Of a stretch of 64,000 nt of DNA, positions 56,238 to 64,000 are shown piece after piece; positions within the stretch are counted from its first letter, which is position 1, and every line of letters begins with the position of its first letter. The stretch covers positions 9,040,668 through 9,104,667 of the forward strand of contig CM046869.1 in NCBI GenBank assembly GCA_025617745.1. Reading direction: 5' to 3'. A program made the translations under genes and the position numbers. The stretch is from Heliocidaris erythrogramma. Taxonomy: Eukaryota; Echinodermata; Echinoidea; Camarodonta; Echinometridae. Under the pieces are notes generated by a model. The model saw nothing but the letters and a program-made list of their open reading frames with translations. It was not told the origin of the DNA and did no database searches.

Positions 56238-59200
56238 GTAAGTTTCTGTCACTAGGAGATCGTGTGTGTGTGTGTGTGGGGGGGGGGGGGGGAGTAATAA
56301 TTTTGTGCATTGGGGTGGTCCCCCTCCCCCCCCCCCCCTCTGCAATCATTAAAACTGGGTTGGAGATAAGGAGGGCCAGAGGAGGGGTTTGTGGGTTTGG
56401 GGGGGGGGGGGGGGGGGGGGGGGGTTGGGAGAGTTGTTAAAGGGAAGGTTGAGTTCTGGAAAAGGTGAAAAACGATTTGCGAGCTTTCTCATTCCTTGTC
56501 AGTTTGGACGAACATCATAGTAGAACTGCCGTCTGATAAGGATTGCTCTTCAAGTGCCCTCGTAATCGAAATATGACATGACATAGCTGAAGTGTTCGAC
56601 CTGAACAGTCATGGCACATGTGTGTGCAGTCCTATGTACCCATTTCTGTGTGCAGTGCATGTGCTTTTTCAGCAACATTGGGTCAATTTCTTAAATATAT
56701 TTATCATTTTGATAATTCCAAAACCTCACATTATACCTTGATTCTAGGGTAGAGATGATCAACCTTTCACAGTTGATTTAAGACTGTCACAGTTTCTTTC
56801 ACAATGTAATCACATGACCAGGGCCCCGTTTCATAAAACTTCATATCAATAACAAGTTACAATAATTGTTTTAAGCTACTGAAATCCTTGAATCTGATTG
56901 GCTGAGAGCGAATTTGTCACAGAAATGAGGTGTTGTTATTGATAACTACTTTTATGAAATGGGGCCCAGAACTCAACTTTATCTCTAAGGTGTCATTGTG
57001 CCTCCCAATATATCATCATAGGATCCATGAATGAAACATAATTATGAGAAACATTATAAGGGTGTTGAGTTTGTGGTGTTAGGGAAGTTTCCCCCGCCCC
57101 CTTGACCCCCCATCATTAAAAGTAGTGGTAAAATTGCCACCGTGCCTCCCTATAATCTAAATGTATGATGGAATACTCAAAGGAGAATCAATTTCTAACT
57201 CTATTCAAGTTCAAAACTTCAATCTTTGACCAAATTCTTTACCTAACCCTATATAACCCTATATCCTTTATAAAATTAAGTCTGGAGCATGTTTGATTCC
57301 CGACGTTTGATACATTTCTATCAAAATGGTGGGAATGAATGGCCTTTTCCTATTTAAACGCACAAGAATGAACCATATTGATAAACTATGTAGTCCTATT
57401 TACATGTTCACGTATTGGCTTTTAGTTTGAAATTGACTTCCATAACTGATTTTTAAAATCTCTACACTCCACAATTTCTTTCTCTGATATACTTTTTAAC
57501 AGCTGACTGTGAAGGAGTTTAAGGAAAAGATTGCTGGTTCTGTGGTAAGTAATTTTACAAGGTACATGCTTACATCTATAGACTAAATAGTCATAATAAT
57601 ATCAGACTCTTCTAGATCAATCATAGCGTAAGTGAAAATAGATATTTATTACTATACATGTATATGTTATTGTTTATCAATCAGATTTTGTTTTCCAGAA
57701 TTTTGTATTCGGTGTCAAATCTCCTAGTAGATTTAAAGCAGGTACAATGTAAATAGCTGATTTCTTTGCCAACTGTTTACAATATTCTGACACAAATAAT
57801 TTCCTGGTACTACAGAATTTCAATATGGCACGAAAAAGAGACATGATAACGAAGCTTTTCGACCTGCACTCATCAGGTTATCACGCAGGTATGTAACAAA
57901 TTACACAAAATCAACTATATTATACTCGATGAACCTGGACGCCGTAATTTCAGGGGTTCAATTTAATATTTAATTTAATAATTTAATATTCAGACACATT
58001 TCACTCTAGTTCATGACCTCTAACCTTTTATTTCTGCTGTTTTCCTTCAAAAATAATTTTGCAGGGTATTTCAGCGGCTACTCAGCGCCTCATCTTTTGC
58101 GGCCAAGTTCTGAAGGATGAGAAGAAGCTGACCGAGTATGACGTCCACGGAAAGGTCATGCACCTGGTTGAGAGGGCACCTCCACGTCCGGCTACCACCA
58201 CCAGCAGCGGGAGTGCCTCCCAGCAGGGGCGGGGTGGATCCTCCACCACCAGTGCTCCCTCCCAGCAGCCCGGTCTATCTGCCAACTCCACTGAGGTACA
58301 GGTATGTAATTAAATAATTAATTAATAAAATAAATTATGATCATACTGTCCTTGCTGTATCTAAAACCTTTCGCTTCCCCAAAATAGATAGTTTGAATCC
58401 AGTCTGTTTTCAGATTCAGGTTTTTTCCATGAAAAAAAATGTCCTAAATGTTTTATGTCATTTTTATCGGAACGGTTAGTCTTATTCTATGAATACTTCA
58501 ATTTGAGATATTACCATTGCATTATTATTATTGTTTGCAGATCATGCTTTTCAACTTTGATTTGTATATTTTTTTCATTTTAAAATGTAAACATTTGATG
58601 ATGACTGTAAAGAAAATTATGCAGCGTGAGTGTACTACAAGCAACTAGCTTTAACGGGCAATCCAACCTTCATAATAAGTTGATTTGTGTGAAAGCAGAA
58701 AAATAAGAAAAACAGGATGGTGAAAGTTTGAAAGAAATCAGACAAGGAATTAGAAAGTTATGGAGGTTTGAAAAAATGAGACCACTAAATTCACTACATC
58801 TATGCGATATAAGACAGGGCTAAACAATTACAGACACTCTGGATGGATGGGTTTCCAAAATTCTAATTATGTGATGTTTCGCAGAATATCACAATTTTAA
58901 TGTGGAGCTCATGCATACGGATCCAAAAAAAAAACGGTCTGTTTTGTGCCCTGCTCTTAAAGGGTGATAGAAAATAACAATTTTGGTGTTCAATCTGTTT
59001 TTCTTGTTTATTTAAGAACATTGTCCAACACATTCTTGGAGCTATGGGAGACCTAGGACGCAACGCTAGAGTGACATCACAAGCATCGGTGAGTTGAATA
59101 TGTGGTGATCTCTCTTGCGTTTTGCTGCACATAATTTTGCCTGTATTCATAAATGTGAACAAGTTAACCCATACGATGCCAAAACCTTGTGTACTGATCT

Positions 59201-62200
59201 GCGTAGCAGTGCACTAGCCCATGCTCATGTTCCACAACCTTGTATAGTACCCTCCATAGCTGTGCCACATACGTGGTTAGTCGCATTGTTTGTTCGCCCT
59301 TAAGCACCCCAAAACTAAACCTGGCACAGGTGGGATTAGTGGCTGGCACGATAGGGATTAGCACTGTGGCACTTTTGGGTTGGTACATGGGGGCAGATTA
59401 AGGGTTAAACCTGATTTAATCAAGTCCATTGATTTTGTGAAGTGTCAAGCTCGTTATTCTGTAAAAAAAAAATACTTTAATCCTATCGCAAAATGGAGAA
59501 ACAAAATGAAAAAAAACCTGAGGAATTGATTTTTGTTTGTCCATTTAGTTAATGAATTATGTTACTTTAGACTGGATGAGGAGTTTGTATGAGTATGAAT
59601 GGAAAGAGAGAGATGAGAGAGGGAGAGAGAGAGAGGGAGGGAGACTGAGCGCTCCTAAGCCCTTACGGGAGGGGGGGGGGAGGGAGGGAGGAATGTTTTG
59701 GAGGGCTTTATGAAACACGAAGACATAAATATAGCTTCAATGAACGTATTTATGGATTTATAATTCAGAGATCTGAGCTTTATATTAAAGTGAAACATAA
59801 GCTTTAGAACGATCATTTCCCCCAGTCTTCCACTTAACTGTTCTCTCTCATTAATTATTAGGGAAAATACAAGTGCTATGTGTAACCAGAAATATTCAGA
59901 TGCCTGAAGCTCATGAATTTTGGGTGGTCCCAATTTTCGTGCTGCGAAATGATTAACTTATATAACACAATTCCTTGTTTTGCGATTTGAGGGCTTTTCT
60001 CGCTACTTGCTACTTTCTCTAACAATCCACAAAATTTTCTGCTTGGTTTTTAGAGCATATTCAATTTCTAGATTAAAGGGATTCAGTAACTTTGTGGAGG
60101 CTTGATTTAATAAATTGTTGATTTTTGATATCTGTCTTGTATAATGATGTTCAGAAGGATAAATAAATAGCCAGGTATAGAAAGGTTTTCAAATATATAT
60201 AATGCTATTATTAAGATATCTATGACTGAATACTCCCATTTACGAAAGCGTATGGCCCTTACACTTTAGTCTAACACTGAGTCTATGGGGGAAAATGAGT
60301 CTGGCATTTCCGGTCACTTGCATATGTTTACTTTTGTGAAGGATATGATGATTTTGAAGTGCTTTTTCCCCCCTGGGCTTCATTTTTACACCATATTACA
60401 TACACTGATAGCATGTAAGACCAGGCAGCTCAGATTTTATGAAGCCTCTACAAAGTTTAATACCAAATCACTTTAATTGTCACTTAAATAGATACCATTC
60501 TTCTATTCCTACATGCTTTGGACTTCATAAGTCATGACCTATTCGTTTTTTTCCAGCGTGATGGATCATCTGTAGATGTGCATATCAACCTTGGCTCGGT
60601 GATGCCTGCGATGGCGCTACACAGTGAATCTCACATGCTCATGTTTAACATCCTGTCTATGATTCACCATGCAGATAATCTGATCAACAGATTAGAGGTG
60701 AGAAAAAAACATTTTCCTACATTTGCGTAAATTAAAATGATACATGTATTATAATGAATTACTCTTTTTAGTGTAAATGACCAAAAGTGACATGTTAGGA
60801 GTAGTAGAATAGCATTGTAGTGTCAAATGATACATCTGCTATTTTAGGATGTATTTCAAGATGTCTTTTTGTTCCCTTAGAAGGTTCAGATATCAGTTTA
60901 GCATACCAGTATTTGTTTTTAAAGTGAAAAGAAAATTTCTGAATATTAAATTTTTCAGCCAATGAAATTCTTCAAAATGGTGTTTTCTACTCTTTGTGGT
61001 GAAGACATTTTCTGCCACCCCCTCTCAAAAAAATCCTGGCTGAAGAGACTAAATCAACTTTAAAATAATTTAATTTTGTGCATGGATTTTCCCCATGGAA
61101 ATTGCCGATACATGTACGTAGAGAAGACACAAGAGTAGAATTTTACTGTAATTGCCTCAAGTTGTTTCTCTTGTGTATCTGTCCTTCAGACTCTCCAACC
61201 CACTGCTGAGGGTGAAGCCAACCGACCAGCCTGTGATTCCACCAGTCATGGAGCATCGCAGCAGACAACTAGCCAAGGTACAACAACACCCCCAACACCT
61301 TCTACAACTTCTGCAACTTCTGCAACTTCTGCAACACCAGCAACAACATCTCCAGCAACACCTGCAACAAGCAGTTGGTCACCAATGGAGGTGGAATCTT
61401 CCGTAGCCAGTACTGCAACCACTTCAGCAGCCTCCACAACTTCAGCTGCAACATCTACCACAGGTTCGGGGACTCCAGCAACATCTGATGGCAGTGGTAG
61501 CAACACTTCAACAAGCAGTGGTGGCAATGCCCAGTCAACTGGTACACAGACAACTGCTGCAGGACCAGGCAGCAGGTTAGACAGTCTCTTATGATCTTAA
61601 TAGTATGTTATGATCAAATGGACGTGCTGTGACATCCTTCATAATATTTCTGTATGGTAAAAGCATGTTTCCTGATAAGAGACATTTGTTACCTTTTCAT
61701 TGTTCGTCCAGACTGTAGGTCATATCATTTGGTGGCAATTGCTCCAAGGTCCTTGTCTGATAGTAAAGGACAAACTAGATTTCAGTGCGACACCCCTCAA
61801 TGTCGCTAAAAACAATGTACAAAATTATTTGAAAAATGTACGTTAAACTTCCAATTTACGTTATACTCACATGAAATCGATTGCTTGGATAGATTTGTTG
61901 AGGTTCAATCCCCAGCAAGCCGTCAGGCAATGTCCACGGGGTATAAAATTTCAACTTTGACTGCCAAACCTGTCCATCGCTGTACGGCTTCGCGACAGCG
62001 CTGTGTATAGTTACGCACAGGTGTGACCTTTAAAAAAGTGCTGCGATTTCATTCTGCCATTACGGACTGGGGGCAGACGACACAATAAATCATAGTTTTT
62101 TGGTAAGTTGTAAGTTAACTAAATTTAACTTAAAGTAGCTATTCAAAGAAAATCACAAATATGGCAATTAATGTATCACTAGAAACTGGGAAGCTTACAC

Positions 62201-64000
62201 ATGGCAATTGTATAAGTTTTATGTCAACTGCGTATCTGATGATTATAAAAACAACACAAATAAAAGCTCTTCTCAGCATCTGGAATATCCGAGGATTCGC
62301 CAGAAATATAGCGATGTTTTGATGTCATCACACTCGGGATCGATCCTGCTTAAGCAGACGACGTCCTATAATGAATGAACGTAATTGCAATGTAATTATT
62401 TATCAAATTATAAAGAGTTTGGTGTATTTAAACATGACCTTATTTCATACCATTATAAAGGGAAAGTGAAACTGATTCTGATAGCTAAAACCGTTTGATT
62501 GTAAATACACAGGAGAAGGGTCAATGATCAATGAAATAAACCCCACTTTCAAATTGAAAAGCCCTCCGAATAATAGCAGGATGGTATTCGTTCCCTCTTG
62601 AAACGCCGAACATGCCCTGGTGCAAGCAGCTGAAAATACAATGGCGTCTTATTTTGTTTACAAGTGACTGATTCCTTTATTTTTTTAACGCTGCATTTTT
62701 CATCAAAATAATACCATACACGAAGTTAAGAGTGAGGCAACAGACTAACATTAAGACTGACGCTAGTGAAGGAAGAGAAATAAGTGAAGAGCAGATGACA
62801 AAATAGGCTCTGAAAAATGTGTAAGATGTTATGGGACATCGTCTGCTTAGACAGGACTGGTCCATGGTGTGTCGTCACAAATCTCAGCAGCGTTCGAGGA
62901 GCTCTTCAGCTGCTATATCGGGGGCTGTATTTTACCGTTTTATAATTGATAATAATCATTACTTCAAATGTTTCCAAGCGTTGAATTTGGATAACCTTGT
63001 TTAATTTATGCCATCTATGCAATAATATTTTTTATTAAGCCAATATTTAAAATCATTAAAGTTCTACTTTAATGAATGCAATCAATCAATAGTTGAAGTT
63101 TTATCTAATTTTTAGATTAAAAAATTTATGTAATTTCAGCGAAAAGCATGTAGTGGGCACTTTGTAGTCCCAGTTCGCAATGCTAGAGAAAGGCTGGCTT
63201 GTACAGCGCTGTGTATAGTTAGACAGTAACCAAACTCCTATCTTCATCCTTTGACTCAACACTATACTAACCCTATCATAATACTAGGCTTCTCGGCAGA
63301 AAAAAGTTCACACATGGTTCAAATTGACAGAAAAATGGCTTTACCGAATCCCTGGGGGTGATCAGAGGACCAATGCAATTATTGGTCTATATTGAGTGAA
63401 AGATATCCCAGGGAGGTGGTTTAGGAGGACCAAAACAACGTTGACTTATTTATTACCCTTGTCTACATCATATCTCTATCTGGAGCATAAATCGCTGGAT
63501 CATGCGTGGGATCACCATCAAAAATGTACTCTCTTAAGTTTGGAGAATGACATGTAAACATGCTTTGGTGGAAATGATTAATCTTGTATGAGAATGTCCA
63601 AAGACGTACATTGATCTATTTAACTGTGAAGAATGAAAAATGCGGAATAAAATTTACTGTACATTAGTTGAGGGTCAATGGTTTTAATATTTTCCCAAAT
63701 GGGTGTGTACTTTTCTTACTGTATCTCATTACTCTATTCTAAGGATTAATTTTTTGGAAGGAAATTTGCCCTGAATAAAGCTACAAAGCCAGAGTAAATA
63801 TTTGAGAAACACTGTGGAAGCACATGAAGACAATATTTCTTATACAATACAGTTTGTGCTGTATATAAAATAATCCACGGTATTATCATAATTATCCTCA
63901 AATTTCCTTTTATCTCAATTATTCCAATTTGCTTCCTCTGCAGGTATCCTCGTATCAGTACATTGGTGGGAGGTATGGACGAGTTGCAGCGGTTATGGCG
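56175..64000 (+). CDS. BAG6: BAG6 (BAT3/Scythe)-like, exons 1-7, 3' incomplete
   Basis: The coding exons are 56175-56237, 57503-57544, 58065-58301, 59017-59088, 60557-60697, 61190-61575 and 63944-64000 (runs off the edge). All phases agree, giving about 332 residues. Residues 1-75 form a ubiquitin-like domain ([20 protein letters not shown], then [39 protein letters not shown]). The VERAPP end and lack of a C-terminal GG are BAG6 hallmarks and mean the domain is not cleaved. It is followed by Ser/Thr/Gln-rich linkers and the conserved SSVDVHINL segment. BAG6 is the scaffold of the BAG6-UBL4A-GET4 complex that holds tail-anchored and mislocalised hydrophobic proteins in the cytosol and nucleus. 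The BAG domain lies beyond the window. An in-frame TGA at 56160-56162 precedes the ATG. Confidence 0.9.
56399..56424 (+). repeat. Poly-G run (26 G)
   Basis: Uninterrupted G homopolymer in BAG6 intron 1, next to shorter G and C runs at 56279-56293 and 56322-56338. Confidence 0.85.
56437..56988. mobile_element. TTAA-type foldback element (AGGGAAGG family), copy 3, interrupted
   Basis: The left end is TTAA-AGGGAAGGTTGAGTTC and the right end GAACTCAACTTTATCTCTAA (last base pair diverged). The interior matches 6830-7060. It is interrupted near its right end by the MITE at 56818-56968. Confidence 0.78.
56818..56968. mobile_element. GGGCCC-type palindromic MITE, copy 7, nested
   Basis: CAGGGCCCCGTTTCATAAAA to TTTTATGAAATGGGGCCC lies inside the TTAA element, splitting the sequence that in the other copies reads ATGAC(C/T)AGAACTCAAC. 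Confidence 0.82.
57503..57544 (+). CDS. BAG6: BAG6 coding exon 2
   Basis: The acceptor is CTTTTTAACAG|CTGACT and the donor TCTGTG|GTAAGT. It encodes [14 protein letters not shown], 14 residues within the ubiquitin-like fold. Confidence 0.88.
57545..58064 (+). other. BAG6 intron 2
   Basis: It contains the hammerhead-like motif 57845-57882 and an ATTTAAT-type simple repeat (57959-57995). Otherwise nothing is recognised. Confidence 0.65.
57845..57882 (-). ncRNA. Hammerhead-ribozyme-like motif, second
   Basis: On minus: stem I GATAAC, perfect core CTGATGA, short stem II region GTGCAGGTC, perfect core GAAA, palindromic stem III AAGCTT, C at the cleavage position, then stem I return GTTATC. Stem II is weak or unpaired, so this may be a decayed or chance motif. 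Confidence 0.35.
58065..58301 (+). CDS. BAG6: BAG6 coding exon 3
   Basis: The acceptor is AATTTTGCAG|GGTATT and the donor GTACAG|GTATGT (an alternative GT lies 6 nt upstream). The 79 codons complete the ubiquitin-like domain and begin a Ser/Gln-rich linker. Codons are GC-richer than the flanking intron. Confidence 0.9.
58302..59016 (+). other. BAG6 intron 3
   Basis: It carries a partial TTAA-type element (GGGCAATCC family) at about 58650-58815. No other feature. Confidence 0.65.
58650..58815. mobile_element. TTAA-type element (GGGCAATCC family), partial copy
   Basis: TTAA-CGGGCAATCCAACCTT begins a single arm that matches 36631 onward (GTGTGAAAGCAGA, GAAAGTTTGAAAGAAA). The second arm is missing. 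Confidence 0.7.
59017..59088 (+). CDS. BAG6: BAG6 coding exon 4
   Basis: The acceptor is TTGTTTATTTAAG|AACATT and the donor GCATCG|GTGAGT; 24 codons ([20 protein letters not shown] and four more). Confidence 0.82.
59089..60556 (+). other. BAG6 intron 4
   Basis: GA microsatellite at about 59605-59645 and a G run near 59671-59680. No coding sequence or clear element. Confidence 0.65.
60557..60697 (+). CDS. BAG6: BAG6 coding exon 5
   Basis: The acceptor is GTTTTTTTCCAG|CGTGAT and the donor TTAGAG|GTGAGA; 47 codons. It contains SSVDVHINL and a helical segment ([20 protein letters not shown]) that matches the conserved BAG6 region after the first linker. Confidence 0.88.
60698..61189 (+). other. 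BAG6 intron 5
   Basis: AT-rich with no recognised feature. Confidence 0.65.
61190..61575 (+). CDS. BAG6: BAG6 coding exon 6 (Ser/Thr-rich)
   Basis: The acceptor is CTGTCCTTCAG|ACTCTC and the donor GGCAGCAG|GTTAGA in phase 2; 386 nt. It is Thr/Ser/Ala-rich, with a microsatellite-like TCTGCAACT repeat (61308-61337) and an SPMEVESS element resembling the PMEAEE part of vertebrate BAG6. Without splicing the frame stops at TGA 61592. Confidence 0.82.
61576..63943 (+). other. BAG6 intron 6
   Basis: An 18-bp direct repeat CAGCGCTGTGTATAGTTA lies at 61996 and 63204. Between them is an imperfect inverted pair (CCTGCTTAAGCAGACGACGTCC split near 62347, and its partner near 62835), suggesting an old transposon of about 0.5-1.2 kb. 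No coding sequence. Confidence 0.55.
63944..64000 (+). CDS. BAG6: BAG6 coding exon 7 (partial, runs off window)
   Basis: The acceptor is TTGCTTCCTCTGCAG|GTATCC. With phase 2 from exon 6 it reads [18 protein letters not shown] to the window edge. Confidence 0.8.

Larger units (their letters stand above)
56238..57502 (+). other. BAG6 intron 1 with nested transposons
   Basis: It contains a GT microsatellite and G/C runs (56265-56424), the TTAA-type element 56437-56988 and the GGGCCC MITE nested in it. Nothing else is recognised. Confidence 0.7.

Noticed and set aside
61246..61527. 93-codon minus-strand Val/Ala-rich frame opposite BAG6 exon 6
   Set aside because: It is an antisense shadow of a Thr/Ser-rich coding exon.

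Overview
This is eukaryotic nuclear DNA, most likely from a marine deuterostome invertebrate; an echinoid (sea urchin) is my best guess. Short exons with GT/AG borders sit in AT-rich introns. The window is crowded with small foldback transposons, long poly-C/poly-G runs, CT/GA microsatellites and the palindrome ACATGTA. The species assignment is inference; no organism-specific marker was matched.

Three protein genes can be supported. (1) Positions 360-473, minus strand: first coding exon of a microsomal glutathione S-transferase 1-like (MAPEG) gene that runs off the left edge. (2) Positions 9188-25917, minus strand: a complete AKNA-like gene. I assembled 13 coding exons whose splice phases all agree, giving 1608 codons, plus a 5' non-coding exon at 26850-26920 that carries an upstream ORF. 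(3) Positions 56175-64000, plus strand: the first seven coding exons of a BAG6 (BAT3/Scythe) gene, starting with its ubiquitin-like domain and running off the right edge.

Layout: 1-9187 holds MGST1 exon 1, repeat-rich spacer and the AKNA 3' flank, where degenerate tandem copies of the AKNA terminal exon lie. 9188-25945 is the AKNA body; its largest 3'-half intron contains a ~150-bp tandem satellite with a 452-bp higher-order period and a nuclear-receptor-like DR1 motif in most units. 26921-52371 is about 25 kb without recognisable coding sequence, filled with TTAA-type, Tc1/mariner-type and GGGCCC-type foldback elements, a 2.6-kb hAT-like element with an 8-bp target duplication, a Penelope-like hammerhead motif and several long hairpins. 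51256-54328 holds a SINE and three copies of a ~600-bp repeat. Between copies 1 and 2 lies a unique segment with two NRF1-type sites and outward-facing splice donors on both strands. I propose it as a shared promoter for AKNA (leftward) and BAG6 (rightward). 56132-64000 is BAG6.

The most interesting items are the candidate bidirectional AKNA/BAG6 promoter, the tandem copies of the AKNA terminal exon, the DR1-bearing intronic satellite, the hammerhead-like motifs, and the density of foldback elements with TTAA ends. All exon calls come from reading splice sites, phase and protein similarity by eye. No alignment or transcript data were available.
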